Source: Pelomonas caseinilytica
GTDB lineage: Bacteria; Pseudomonadota; Gammaproteobacteria; Burkholderiales; Burkholderiaceae_C
Length of the DNA: 64,000 nt
Assembly: GCF_021353235.1 (NCBI RefSeq)
Contig: NZ_JAJTWT010000013.1
Coordinates: forward strand, 1-64,000
Direction: 5' to 3'
In this document: positions 15,640 through 24,428 of the stretch, in pieces
Layout of the letters: every line of letters begins with the position of its first letter
Position numbering within the stretch: position 1 is the first letter of the stretch
The notes under the pieces: model-generated
Seen by the model: only the letters and a program-made list of their open reading frames with translations
The model's database searches: none
Told to the model about the DNA's origin: nothing
Position numbers and translations under genes: made by a program

Positions 15640-16527
15640 TCATTTCTCTTTGCCGAAGAGGCCGGCGGGGCGCACCAGCAGCACGATGGCCATGACGACG
15701 AACACGACCGTGTTGGAGGCCTCGGGGTAGATCACCTTGGTCAGGCCCTCGACGATGCCCAGCCCCAGGCCGGTGAGGATGGAGCCGAGGATGGAGCCCA
15801 TGCCGCCGATGACGACGACGGCGAAGACGACGATGATGAGGTTGGTCCCCATCAGCGCCGACACCTGCAGGATGGGCGCGGCCAGCACGCCGGCGAAGGC
15901 GGCCAGGGCCACGCCGCCGGCATAGGTCAGCGTCACCATGCGCGGCACGTTGATGCCGAAGGCCTGCACGAGCTTGGGGTTCTCGGTGCCGGCGCGCAGC
16001 TTGGCGCCGAGCGAGGTCTTCTCGATCAGGGCCCACACGGCGAAGCACACCACCAGCGAGGCCGCGACCACCCAGCCGCGGTAGTTGGGCAGGATCATGA
16101 AGCCGAGGTTGGTGGCGCCGGCGAGCTGGTCGGGCACCTGGTAGGGCTGGCCCGAGACGCCGTAGACCGAGCGGAACACGCCCTCGATGACCAGGGTGAT
16201 GCCGAAGGTGAGCAGCAGGCCGTAGAGGTGGTCGAGCTTGTAGAGCCACTGCAGCATGGTGCGCTCGATGACGATGCCGATGACGCCCACGGCCAGCGGC
16301 GCCAGCGCCAGCATGAACCAGTAGTTCAGCCCCAGGTACTCCAGCCCCATCCAGGCGAAGAAGGCCCCCATCATGTACAGCGCCCCGTGGGCGAAGTTGA
16401 TGATGTTGAGCATGCCGAAGATGACGGCCAGTCCGAGCGACAGCATCGCGTAGAACGAGCCGTTGACCAGGCCCAGCAGCAGCTGGCCGAGCAGGGCGGG
16501 GAGGGGGATGCCGAACAGTTCTGTCAT
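15640..16527 (-). CDS. livH: Branched-chain-type ABC transporter permease LivH (set B)
   Basis: A 295-residue integral membrane permease. The family core is clear: GLVNGSFYAMLSLGLAVIFG, MLNIINFAHGALYM, the TSLGAKLRAGTENP loop and VIGGMGSILGSILTG. It pairs with LivM (14519-15520) to form the transport channel of set B. A CACAGAG hairpin lies on each side (15542-15635 and 16551-16642), so its expression relative to the binding-protein gene upstream may be reduced. The start at 16527 (MTELFGIPLPALL) is the only one that fits the first helix. Confidence 0.92.
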   Translation of the reverse strand: MTELFGIPLPALLGQLLLGLVNGSFYAMLSLGLAVIFGMLNIINFAHGALYMMGAFFAWMGLEYLGLNYWFMLALAPLAVGVIGIVIERTMLQWLYKLDHLYGLLLTFGITLVIEGVFRSVYGVSGQPYQVPDQLAGATNLGFMILPNYRGWVVAASLVVCFAVWALIEKTSLGAKLRAGTENPKLVQAFGINVPRMVTLTYAGGVALAAFAGVLAAPILQVSALMGTNLIIVVFAVVVIGGMGSILGSILTGLGLGIVEGLTKVIYPEASNTVVFVVMAIVLLVRPAGLFGKEK

Positions 16528-16550
16528 GTCACGCGCGTCTCAGGAGAGCG

Positions 16551-16642
16551 AATACGCCACAGAGACACAGAGGCACAGAGAGATCGAGCACCAGGGAGAG
16601 CCCAAGGGGCTTCTCTGTGTCTCTGTGCCTCTGTGGCTGTGT
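16551..16642. repeat. CACAGAG hairpin repeat, copy 2
   Basis: Arms at about 16551-16582 and 16612-16642 pair with a few mismatches because the CACAGAG sub-units are in swapped order. The element starts directly at the stop codon of the set B binding-protein gene and lies about 25 bp from the livH start. It belongs to the same subtype as copies 1 and 3 (GCCACAGAGACACAGAGG). Confidence 0.88.
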
Positions 16643-17848
16643 TCATTTCTTCACCAGCGGGCACTTGCTGTCGGCGAGCTTGGTGAACGCCTCCTCGCCC
16701 GGGATGCGCGTCACGACCTTGAAGTAGTCCCAGGGCTCGGTGGACTCCTTGGCCGACTTGACCTGCAGCAGGAACATGTCGTGCACGCCGCGGCCGTCTT
16801 CCTTGCGGATGGTGCCCTTGGTGTAGAAGTCGTTGATGGGCGTGGCCTTCATCTTGGCGAGGACCTTGTCGGCATCGTCGGTCTTGGCCGCGTCCACGGC
16901 CTTGAGGTAGTGGCTCACGGCCGAGTAGTCGGCGGCCTGCAGCGACGAGGGCATGCGCTTCATCTTCTCGAAGAAGCGGCGGCTCCAGGCGCGGGCCTCG
17001 GGCGATTGGTTCCAGTACCAGGAGTCCGTCAGGTACATGCCTTCGGTCGTCTTGAGGCCCAGGCTGTGCACGTCGTTGATGAACATCAGCAGGCCGGCGA
17101 GCTTCATGGTCTTGGTGATGCCGAACTCGTTGGCGGCCTTGACGGCGTTGATGGTGTCGCCGCCGGCGTTGGCCAGGCCGAGGATCTGCGCGCCGGAGCT
17201 CTGGGCCTGCAGCAGGAAGCTGGAGAAGTCGCTCGCGTTGAGCGGATGCTTGACGCTGCCCTTGACCGTGCCGCCGCTCTTCTGCACGACGGCCGTGGTG
17301 TCGGCCTGCAGCGCGGCGCCGAAGGCGTAGTCGGCCGTCAGGAAGAACCAGGTCTTGCCGCCGGCCTTGGTGACGGCCGCGCCCGTGCCGTTGGCCAGGG
17401 CCACGGTGTCGTAGGCGTAGTGGATGGTGTAGGGCGTGCAGTTGGCGTTGGTCAGGGCCGAGCTGCCGGCGCCGATGGAGATGAAGGGCTTCTTCTTCTC
17501 GGCCGCGACGGTGGCCATGGCGAGGTTGGCGCCGGAGTTGGTGCCGCCGACGAGCAGGTCCAGGCCCTGGGTGTCCATCCACTCGCGGGCCTTGGCGGAG
17601 GCCACGTCGGCCTTGTTCTGGTGGTCGGCGAAGATCAGCTCGACCTTCTTGCCGGCGGCCACGCCCTTCATGTCGGCGATGGCCATCTTGATGGCCTCGA
17701 CGCCGCCGGCGCCGTCGATGTCGGCGTAGACGCTGGACATGTCGGTCAGGAAGCCGATCTTGATGACGTCGCCCGAGACCTGGGCCTGGGCGCTGCAGGC
17801 AAAGGCCGCGAGGGCGGCGGTGGCGAGGGTGGTGCGGATCGCGTTCAT
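16643..17848 (-). CDS. ABC transporter substrate-binding protein, LivK-type (set B)
   Basis: A 401-residue periplasmic receptor of the Peripla_BP_6 family. The start at 17848 is preceded by AAGGAGACAAC, and MNAIRTTLATAALAAFACSAQAQ is a clear signal peptide. The mature protein has the hinge-fold pattern IKIGFLTDMSSVYADIDG, LDLLVGGTNSGANLAM and FLTADYAFG. It should deliver a ligand to the LivHM channel; receptors of this branch often bind aromatic or other carboxylates rather than leucine, so the ligand is uncertain. It sits between livF and livH of set B. Confidence 0.92.
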   Translation of the reverse strand: MNAIRTTLATAALAAFACSAQAQVSGDVIKIGFLTDMSSVYADIDGAGGVEAIKMAIADMKGVAAGKKVELIFADHQNKADVASAKAREWMDTQGLDLLVGGTNSGANLAMATVAAEKKKPFISIGAGSSALTNANCTPYTIHYAYDTVALANGTGAAVTKAGGKTWFFLTADYAFGAALQADTTAVVQKSGGTVKGSVKHPLNASDFSSFLLQAQSSGAQILGLANAGGDTINAVKAANEFGITKTMKLAGLLMFINDVHSLGLKTTEGMYLTDSWYWNQSPEARAWSRRFFEKMKRMPSSLQAADYSAVSHYLKAVDAAKTDDADKVLAKMKATPINDFYTKGTIRKEDGRGVHDMFLLQVKSAKESTEPWDYFKVVTRIPGEEAFTKLADSKCPLVKK

Positions 17849-17871
17849 GGTTGTCTCCTTGGGGTGTCGGT

Positions 17872-18585
17872 TCAAACGCTGAGCAGCTCGTCGAGCTGCG
17901 CCTGTTTGGCGGGCAGCTCGGCAGCGGGGAAGGACAGCACGACCTCGCCGTGCTCGATGACGATGAAGTGGTCGGCCAGCGGGGCGGCGAAGCGGAAGTT
18001 CTGCTCCACCATGACGATGGTGAAGCCGAGCTTCTTGAGCTCGCGGATCATGCGTGCCAGGGCCTGGACGATGACGGGGGCCAGGCCTTCGGAGATTTCG
18101 TCCAGCAGCAGGATGTCGGCCCCGGTGCGCAGGATGCGCGCGACGGCCAGCATCTGCTGCTCGCCGCCCGACAGCCGCGTGCCGGGGCTGTGGCGGCGCT
18201 CGGCGAGGTTGGGGAACATGGCGTAGATCTCGCTCTCGCTCATGACCTCGCCGCGGCGGCTCTTGAGCAGGGGCGGCAGGCGCAGGTTCTCTTCGGTGGA
18301 CAGGCTGGCGAAGATGCCGCGTTCCTCGGGGCAGTAGCCGATGCCGAGCTGGGCGATGCGGTGGGTGGACAGGCCGACGGTCTCTTCGCCGTGGACCTTG
18401 ATGGAGCCCTTGCGCGCGCCGGTCAGGCCCATGATGGCGCGCAGGGTGGTGGTGCGGCCGGCGCCGTTGCGGCCGAGCAGGGTGATGACCTGGCCGGGCT
18501 GCACGCTCAGGCTGATGCCGTGCAGGATGTGGCTTTCGCCGTACCAGGCGTGGAGGTTCTGGATTTCGAGGGCGGGGGTGGCCAT
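17872..18585 (-). CDS. livF: ABC transporter ATP-binding protein LivF (set B), Walker A Lys to Arg
   Basis: A 237-residue ATPase with signature LSGGEQQM, Walker B ILLLDEISEG, a Q-loop and the switch histidine region IVMVEQN typical of LivF. The P-loop reads GRNGAGRTT, so the catalytic lysine (position 44) is arginine; the set A paralogue has GRNGAGKTS. I believe some beta-proteobacterial LivF proteins share this change, so it may be a lineage variant rather than decay. It lies 23 bp upstream of the binding-protein gene, and the long inverted element LIR1 separates it from livG. Confidence 0.92.
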   Translation of the reverse strand: MATPALEIQNLHAWYGESHILHGISLSVQPGQVITLLGRNGAGRTTTLRAIMGLTGARKGSIKVHGEETVGLSTHRIAQLGIGYCPEERGIFASLSTEENLRLPPLLKSRRGEVMSESEIYAMFPNLAERRHSPGTRLSGGEQQMLAVARILRTGADILLLDEISEGLAPVIVQALARMIRELKKLGFTIVMVEQNFRFAAPLADHFIVIEHGEVVLSFPAAELPAKQAQLDELLSV

Positions 18586-18654
18586 GTCAGTGCGCGCTCG
18601 GGGTTAGGGGGCTTGGCATTGGCTGGAAGCCTTTGCGGCTTGGTGCTGTTGTTG

Positions 18655-19213
18655 GTTGCTTTTGCAAGGAGCCTTTGCAACCCTCTGCACCGCCGCGGGA
18701 ATCCGCCCCGCGAGGGCGGGTAACTTTCTTCTGTCGGCGCCAGAAGAAAGTCACCAAAGAAGAGGCGCTCCAAACCCAGCGCCTTGATGCGTTGAATGGC
18801 GAGAAGCGCCCCGAGGCGACCCGCTTCGCTCTCGCCGCTGTCCCTATCCAGACCACCAAGCATCGGACCTTCACGCCGGTTAACGCCGGCTGCACGCCGG
18901 GCTCACCAATGAAGGCACCACATGCGCCGACGCGCCGCCCCAGCGGCGCTTGGTTTTCAATTCGTGAGCACGGCGTGCAGCCGCGCGTTAGGCGGGCTGG
19001 TGGTGGATGGATGGCACTCTGGATAGGGACAGCGGCGAGAGCGAAGCGGGTCGCCTGTGGCCGAGTCCGAGCGTAAGCGCGCCGGGGTGTCGGCTTTAAA
19101 GCGCCTCTCTTTTGGTGACTTTTCTCTGGCGCCGACAGAGAAAAGTTACCCGCCCTCGCGGGGCGGATTCCCGCGGCGGTGCAGAGAGTCGAAAGGCTCT
19201 CTGCAAAAGCAAC
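18655..19213. repeat. LIR1: ~560-bp nested inverted element
   Basis: A non-coding stretch between livG and livF that folds on itself at several levels. Outer arms 18683-18769 and 19100-19186 match at 81 of 87 positions. A middle pair, 18814-18851 and 19019-19056, is a perfect 38-bp inverted repeat. An inner pair lies around 18878-18905 and 18965-18993, and an apical GCCGC/GCGGC hairpin caps it. Each outer arm also contains its own local 10-bp hairpin (CTTTCTTCTG/CAGAAGAAAG on the left, CTTTTCTCTG/CAGAGAAAAG on the right). Complementarity continues weakly to about 18627 and 19250. A second copy is at 23061-23626. Confidence 0.93.
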
Positions 19214-19260
19214 CCGACAGCCGACGCCGCGAGTTGCGAAAGCCGCCGGACCGGACCCCA

Positions 19261-20031
19261 TCAATGCGCCCCCTGCAACTCAGTCGCCTCGGTGCCCATG
19301 TAAGCCTCCAGCACCGCCGGATGCTTCGACACCGTCGCGTAGTCCCCCTCGGCCAGCACCGCCCCTCGCGCCAGCACCGTGATCCGGTCCGCGATGCTGG
19401 AGACCACCTTCATGTTGTGCTCCACCATCAGCACCGTGCGCCCCTCGGCCACGCGCTTGATGAGGGCCGTCACGCGGTCCACGTCCTCGTGGCCCATGCC
19501 TTGCGTCGGCTCGTCCAGCAGCATCAGCTGCGGCTCCATGGCCATGGTCGTGGCGATCTCCAGCGCACGCTTGCGGCCATACGGCAGATCCGCCGCCTTC
19601 AACGACGCCATGTCGCGCAGGTCCACCAGCTCCAGCAGCGACAGCACCTTGGCGTCCAGCGTCTTCAGGCCTGTCAGGCCCTTCCAGAAATGGAAGCTCG
19701 TGCCGGTAAATCGCTGCAGGCCGATGCGCACGTTCTCCAGCACCGTGAGGTGCGGGAAGACGGCCGAGATCTGGAAGCTGCGGATCACGCCGCGCCGGGC
19801 GATCTGCGCAGACGTCTCGTTCGTGATGTCGGTGCCCGCGAAGACGATGCGCCCGCGCGTGGGCGTCAGGAACTTGGTCAGCAGGTTGAAGCAGGTGGTC
19901 TTGCCGGCACCGTTGGGGCCGAGCAGGGCGTGGATGTGGCCACGCTGCACACGCAGGTTGACGGCGTCCACGGCGGTGAAGCCTTTGAACTCCTTGGTCA
20001 GGTCCCGGGTCTCGAGGATGTATTCGCTCAT
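19261..20031 (-). CDS. livG: ABC transporter ATP-binding protein LivG (set B)
   Basis: A 256-residue ATPase: Walker A GPNGAGKTT, the LivG-specific IRSFQISAVFPHLTVLENV segment, Walker B LMLLDEPTQGM and VLMVEHNM. The ABC signature is relaxed (LPYGRKRAL instead of LSYGEQR). The ATG at 20031 (MSEYILETRDL) is preferred over a longer frame beginning at 20091. It lies about 60 bp after the hydrolase gene and is the first gene of importer set B. LIR1 follows its stop by about 50 bp. Confidence 0.92.
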   Translation of the reverse strand: MSEYILETRDLTKEFKGFTAVDAVNLRVQRGHIHALLGPNGAGKTTCFNLLTKFLTPTRGRIVFAGTDITNETSAQIARRGVIRSFQISAVFPHLTVLENVRIGLQRFTGTSFHFWKGLTGLKTLDAKVLSLLELVDLRDMASLKAADLPYGRKRALEIATTMAMEPQLMLLDEPTQGMGHEDVDRVTALIKRVAEGRTVLMVEHNMKVVSSIADRITVLARGAVLAEGDYATVSKHPAVLEAYMGTEATELQGAH

Positions 20032-20091
20032 GGGCTTGAGGAGGTGCTGCGCGACTCTAGGCCCTGGCACGCCGGGGTGGGTTACGGGCAT

Positions 20092-20937
20092 TCACGGGGT
20101 CGGGTCCGCCGAGAGGAAGCGCTCGATGAGGCCGATCTGCTCGGGCGTGTTCAGGGCCGGCGCGTGGCCGCAGCCGGGGATGAGGGCCACCGCCGCCCGC
20201 GGGCCGCGCTCGCGCATGGCCTGGGCGGTCTCGGCCGTCAGCAGCGTCGAGTCCTCGCCGCGCAGGCACAGCACCGGCAGGTCGAGCTGGTCCCAGGCGT
20301 CCCACAGCAGGTAGTCGTCGGGATGGTGCTCGAACTGCGCGACCAGGGCGGGGTCGTAGTGCGTCGTCACGCGGCCATCGGGCAGGCGGCGCAGCGAGGT
20401 CTCGGTGAGGTGGCGCCACTGCGTGTCGCTGAGGCTGCCGAAGCTGGCATAGATCTCGCGGAAGTAGGCCTCCAGCTCGGTCACCGTCGTGAAGCTCGGT
20501 GGCTGGCCGGCATAGGTCTTGATGCGCTCCAGCGCCACGGGCGCCAGTTCGGGGCCGTTGTCGTTCAGCACCAGCCGGCGGATGCGCCCGCGCAGCCGGG
20601 TGGCGGCGCCCAGCGTGCCGATGGCGCCGCCCATCGACGTGCCGACCCAGTGCACCTTCTGCAGGCCGAGCTGGTCGAGCAGGGCCTCGGCCAGCTCGAC
20701 GTAGAAGCTCAGGCAGTAGTCCCGCGCCGGGTCGGGCGCCCACTGCGACAGGCCGCGGCCGGGGGTGTCGGGGCAAACCACGTGCCAGCGGCCGGCCAGG
20801 GCCTCGGCGAAGTCGTCGAAGTCGCGGCTGCTGCGCGCCAGGCCGTGCCAGGCGACGACGGCAGGCGCCGCGGCGTCGCCCCATTCGGTGAAGTGGATCT
20901 CGCGACCCAGGCAGGTCACGTAGCGCGAGCGCATCAT
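20092..20937 (-). CDS. Alpha/beta-fold hydrolase
   Basis: A 281-residue hydrolase. The oxyanion region is VAWHGLARSSRDFD, the nucleophile elbow is GTSMGG, and the catalytic His lies in PGCGHAPALNTPEQI near the C-terminus. Its ATG overlaps the stop of livM (ATGA), so it is translationally coupled to importer set A. That suggests it acts on the imported compound, for example as an esterase or C-C bond hydrolase, but nothing in the sequence names the substrate. No signal peptide, so cytoplasmic. Confidence 0.88.
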   Translation of the reverse strand: MMRSRYVTCLGREIHFTEWGDAAAPAVVAWHGLARSSRDFDDFAEALAGRWHVVCPDTPGRGLSQWAPDPARDYCLSFYVELAEALLDQLGLQKVHWVGTSMGGAIGTLGAATRLRGRIRRLVLNDNGPELAPVALERIKTYAGQPPSFTTVTELEAYFREIYASFGSLSDTQWRHLTETSLRRLPDGRVTTHYDPALVAQFEHHPDDYLLWDAWDQLDLPVLCLRGEDSTLLTAETAQAMRERGPRAAVALIPGCGHAPALNTPEQIGLIERFLSADPTP

Positions 20938-22019
20938 GGGTTGCTTCTCCTCCCTCGCGCCCAGGCCGCCAGGCGCAAGCGCCCCACGATGCCGCCCGGG
21001 AAGTGGTAGACGGCCAGCACGAACAGCAGGCCCAGCCAGAGCAGCCAGCGGTCCGGTGACACCAGGGTGGCCAGCACGGGCACGCCCTCCACCGCCGCGC
21101 CGGCCCACTTGAGCAGGGCCTGCAGGTAGTTCTGGGCGACGATGAAGAGCACGCTGCCGATGACGGCGCCGTAGACCGTGCCCATGCCGCCGATGACGAC
21201 GATGAGCAGCAGGTCCAGCATGATCTCCATGCTCATGGCGGTCTCGGGCCCGGTGTAGCGCAGCCACAGCGCCAGCAGGGCGCCGCCGCAGCAGGCCAGC
21301 AGCGCCGCGACGACGTTGGCGCCGGTGCGGTAGACGACGGTGCGGTAGCCGATGGCCTCGGCGCGGAACTCGTTCTCGCGGATGGCCTGCAGCACCCGGC
21401 CGAAGGGCGAGTTGACGATGCGCAGCAGCAGGACCACGAGGACCGCGACGGCGGCGAAGAGGAGGTAATAGGTCAGCAGCCGGCCGTCGAGCATGACGCC
21501 GAGGACCGGCTCTTCCATGAACTCCGTCGACGGCCGCAGTACCTCGGGCAGCTGGAAGTTGAGGCCGTCCTCGCCGCCGGTGAATTCGCTCAGTTGGGAG
21601 GCCAGGGTCATGAAGGCCGAGGCCACGGCCAGCGTGATCATGGCGAAGAAGATGGCCTTCACGCGCAGGCTGGCCAGCCCCATCGCCAGCGCCAGCACGG
21701 CACTCAGCGCCAGCGCCGCCGCGAAGCCGAGGGCCAGCGATCCCCAGTCGGGGCCCAGCCGCGTCGAGGCGATGGCGATGCCGTAGGCGCCGATGCCGAC
21801 GAACATGGTGTGCGCGAAGCTGACGATGCCCGTGTAGCCCAGCAACAGGTCGTAGCTGGCCACGAGCAGGATGAAGACGAGGATCTTGGCCGCCACGTTG
21901 AGTGCCTGCGTGCCCGGGAACACGAAGGGCGCGGCGAGCAGGCCGAGGAAGCAGGCGACGAGCAGCACGGCGAGGATGCGGCTGCGCGGCAGGTCGTGGG
22001 AGAGCAGGGCGCGGATCAT
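20934..22019 (-). CDS. livM: Branched-chain-type ABC transporter permease LivM (set A)
   Basis: A 361-residue permease with the LivM motifs SYDLLLGYTGIVSFAHTMF, SPFGRVLQAIRENEFRAEAIGYRT and VIGGMGTVYGAVIG. Its ATG overlaps the livH stop (ATGA) and its stop overlaps the hydrolase start, so livH-livM-hydrolase is one coupled unit. It shares the overall plan of the set B LivM but is clearly diverged, which argues against a recent duplication of the two sets. Confidence 0.92.
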   Translation of the reverse strand: MIRALLSHDLPRSRILAVLLVACFLGLLAAPFVFPGTQALNVAAKILVFILLVASYDLLLGYTGIVSFAHTMFVGIGAYGIAIASTRLGPDWGSLALGFAAALALSAVLALAMGLASLRVKAIFFAMITLAVASAFMTLASQLSEFTGGEDGLNFQLPEVLRPSTEFMEEPVLGVMLDGRLLTYYLLFAAVAVLVVLLLRIVNSPFGRVLQAIRENEFRAEAIGYRTVVYRTGANVVAALLACCGGALLALWLRYTGPETAMSMEIMLDLLLIVVIGGMGTVYGAVIGSVLFIVAQNYLQALLKWAGAAVEGVPVLATLVSPDRWLLWLGLLFVLAVYHFPGGIVGRLRLAAWARGRRSNP

Positions 22020-22990
22020 CTGGCGCCTACCGGGTAGAGGCCCTGGGGGCGCCACAGCAGGATGGCGACCATGAGGCCGATGTTGGAGAACAGCGCTGCC
22101 TTGGGTGCGAGGAAGCCGACGTAGTTGGCCACCAGCCCCACCAGCAGGGCGCCGACCAGGCAGCCCAGCGTCGAGCCCAGGCCGCCGATGATGATGACGA
22201 TGAAGAGCAGCAGGTTGACGCGCGCGCCGATCTGCGAGTCCACGCCCTGCTGCACCAGGCCCCAGAGCACGCCGCCCAGGCCGGCGAGGGCCGAGCCGGC
22301 GACGAAGACGCCGACGAAGAGCCGCCGGATGCGGTAGCCCAGGGCCTCGACCATCTCGCGGTCCTGGACGCCGGCGCGGATGAGCAGGCCGATCTTGGTG
22401 CGGTTGAGCACGAACAGCAGCACGGCGAGCACGGCCAGGCCGATGAGCATGGACAGGGCGCGGAACTTCTCGACCGCCACGTCGCCGAGCAGGAAGATGC
22501 CGCGCAGGCTCTCGGGCAGTTCCAGCGGGATGAGGGCCGGCCCCCAGGCGGCGCGGATCAGCTCCTCGCCGATGATCATGCCGCCCATGGTGATGAGGAT
22601 CTGCTTGAGGTGCTGGCCGTAGACGGGCCGCACCAGCACGCGCTCGAAGACCACGCCCACGGCGGCGGCGACGGCCATGCCGGCGGTGCAGGCGGCGGCG
22701 AGGGCCGCGAGGTTGGCGGCGACGCTGGCGCTGGTGGCCCAGGGGGCGAGGGCGGCGAGGACGGTGGTGGCGGTGAAGGCGCCCAGGGCGATGAAGACGC
22801 CGTGGCCGAAGTTGAGGACGTCCATCAGGCCGAAGACCAGGGTCAGGCCGGAGGCGATGACGAAGATGATGAGGCCCATGGCGACGCCGGCCAGGGTCAG
22901 CGTGAGCCAGGTGGTGGGGCTGCCGGTGAGGGGCAGGGCCAGGAGCATGAGCGCTGCGAGGAGCGCGAGGGGTTTGGGGTCGAGCTTCAT
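22016..22990 (-). CDS. livH: Branched-chain-type ABC transporter permease LivH (set A)
   Basis: A 324-residue permease with an extra N-terminal helix compared with set B LivH. Motifs: IASGLTLVFGLMDVLNFGHG, the NRTKIGLLIRAGVQDREMVEALG loop (the ATPase contact) and IIGGLGSTLGCLVG. It would form the channel with the LivM encoded next to it. It is separated from the ATPase genes of the same set by the 560-bp element LIR2, an odd arrangement for an operon whose products must be made together. Confidence 0.92.
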   Translation of the reverse strand: MKLDPKPLALLAALMLLALPLTGSPTTWLTLTLAGVAMGLIIFVIASGLTLVFGLMDVLNFGHGVFIALGAFTATTVLAALAPWATSASVAANLAALAAACTAGMAVAAAVGVVFERVLVRPVYGQHLKQILITMGGMIIGEELIRAAWGPALIPLELPESLRGIFLLGDVAVEKFRALSMLIGLAVLAVLLFVLNRTKIGLLIRAGVQDREMVEALGYRIRRLFVGVFVAGSALAGLGGVLWGLVQQGVDSQIGARVNLLLFIVIIIGGLGSTLGCLVGALLVGLVANYVGFLAPKAALFSNIGLMVAILLWRPQGLYPVGAR

Positions 22991-23060
22991 CCGCGGTCGG
23001 TCCTGCGGGTTGCTTTTGCTTTTGCGGGGAGTCTTTCGACTCGGTGGTTTGTGTTGTTGG

Positions 23061-23626
23061 TAGCTTTTTCATCGAGCCTTTCGACTCGTTGCACCGCCGC
23101 GGGAATCCGCCCCGCGAGGGCGGGTAACTTTCTTCTGTCGCGCCAGAAGAAAGTCACCAAAGAAGAGGCGCTCCAAATCCGGCGCCTTGATGCGTTGAAC
23201 GCCAAGAAACACCGCGAGGCGACCCGCTGCGCTCTCGCTGCTGTCCCTGTCCAGGTCACCACAGATCGGACCTTCACGCCGGTTAACGCCGGCTGCACGC
23301 CGGGCTCACCAATGAAGGCACGACCCGCCACGACGCGTCGCCCGAGCGACGCTTGGTTTTTTGAATTTCGACTCGTGAGCACGGCGTGCAGCCGCGCGTT
23401 AGGCGGCCATGCGGCGCGATGGATGGCGGTCGGGAGAGGGGCAGCGGCGAGAGCGAAGCGGGTCGCCTGTAGCCCAGTTCGAGCGTTCAGCGAACGAGGG
23501 CGATCGCTTTGAAGCGCCTCTCTTTTGGTGACTTTTCTCTGGCGCCGACAGAGAAAAGTTACCCGCCCTCGCGGGGCGGATTCCCGCGGCGGTGCAACGA
23601 GTCGAAAGGCTCGACGCAAAAGCGCC
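23061..23626. repeat. LIR2: second ~565-bp nested inverted element
   Basis: Same architecture and mostly the same sequence as LIR1. Outer arms run from about 23066-23172 and 23513-23622, with the same two distinct local hairpins. The middle arms (around 23217-23255 and 23430-23468) are diverged here, whereas they are perfect in LIR1. The inner pair around GGTTAACGCCGGCTGCACGC and GTGCAGCCGCGCGTTAGGC is conserved. It occupies nearly the whole livF-livH gap of set A. Flanking sequence (22990-23060 and 23627-23693) shows weaker continuing complementarity and no gene. Confidence 0.93.
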
Positions 23627-23693
23627 CCGACCCACCGAACGCACGGAGTCGCACGACCCGATGCAAAAGCCACCGACGACAACAAACCGGCGC

Positions 23694-24428
23694 TCACTGA
23701 TGCGCCCCCAACGACAACCCCAGCAGCCGCTGCTGCAGCCCGGCGTCCTCGATCAACTCCCGCATCGCCCCCCGATGCACGACCCGCCCGTCATCCATCA
23801 CCGCCACCGAGTCGCCCAGCTCCGCAGCCACCCGGAAGTTCTGCTCCACCAGCAACACCGTCGTGTCGCCGCCCTTGAGCGAGCGCAACGCCTCGATCAG
23901 GTTGCCCACGATGGCGGGCGCCAGCCCCTTGCTCGGCTCGTCGATGACCAGCAGCTCCCGCGGCTCGATCAGCGCCCGGGCGATGGCCACCATCTGCTTC
24001 TGCCCACCCGACAGCTTGCCCGCCGGGTGCTGCCAGAAGGTCTTGAGCGCCGGGAACAGCCCGAACAGCCAGTCCAGCCGCTTGGCGTCCAGGTCCGCCA
24101 GCCGCCGCGCCGAGCGCGCCGCCAGCAGCAGGTTCTCGGCCACGCTCAGCTCGCCGAAGATGCCCATGGTCTCGGGCACGTAGGCGATGCCGCGCGCGGC
24201 GATGTCGGGCGTGGCGAGCTTGGTGATGTCCTCGCCCTTGAAGCTCACGCTGCCGGCGCTCGCCGTCCATAACCCCATCAACGTGCGCAAGGTGCTCGTC
24301 TTGCCGGCGCCGTTGCGGCCCAGCAGCATCGTCACCTGGCCGGCCGGGACTTCCAGGTCCACGCCGTGCAGGATGTGGTACGCCCCCACGTGGGTGTGGA
24401 CACCCTTGAGCGTCAGCAAGGCACTCAT
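23694..24428 (-). CDS. livF: ABC transporter ATP-binding protein LivF (set A)
   Basis: A 244-residue ATPase with intact Walker A GRNGAGKTS (Lys43), signature LSGGQKQM, Walker B LLVIDEPSKGL and VLLVEQNF. It drives importer set A together with LivG, whose stop overlaps its start (ATGA at 24425-24428). The start MSALLTLKGVHTHVGAYHIL is unambiguous. It contrasts with the set B LivF, where the P-loop lysine is arginine. LIR2 starts about 70 bp after its stop. Confidence 0.93.
   Translation of the reverse strand: MSALLTLKGVHTHVGAYHILHGVDLEVPAGQVTMLLGRNGAGKTSTLRTLMGLWTASAGSVSFKGEDITKLATPDIAARGIAYVPETMGIFGELSVAENLLLAARSARRLADLDAKRLDWLFGLFPALKTFWQHPAGKLSGGQKQMVAIARALIEPRELLVIDEPSKGLAPAIVGNLIEALRSLKGGDTTVLLVEQNFRVAAELGDSVAVMDDGRVVHRGAMRELIEDAGLQQRLLGLSLGAHQ

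Noticed and set aside
18633-19264. Frames inside LIR1 and LIR2 (for example peptides with VTFLWRRQRKVTRPRGADS)
   Set aside because: They come from the inverted arms and appear in both strands and both copies with frame shifts; no ribosome sites or domain support. Such frames are probably mis-annotated as hypothetical proteins in other genomes.
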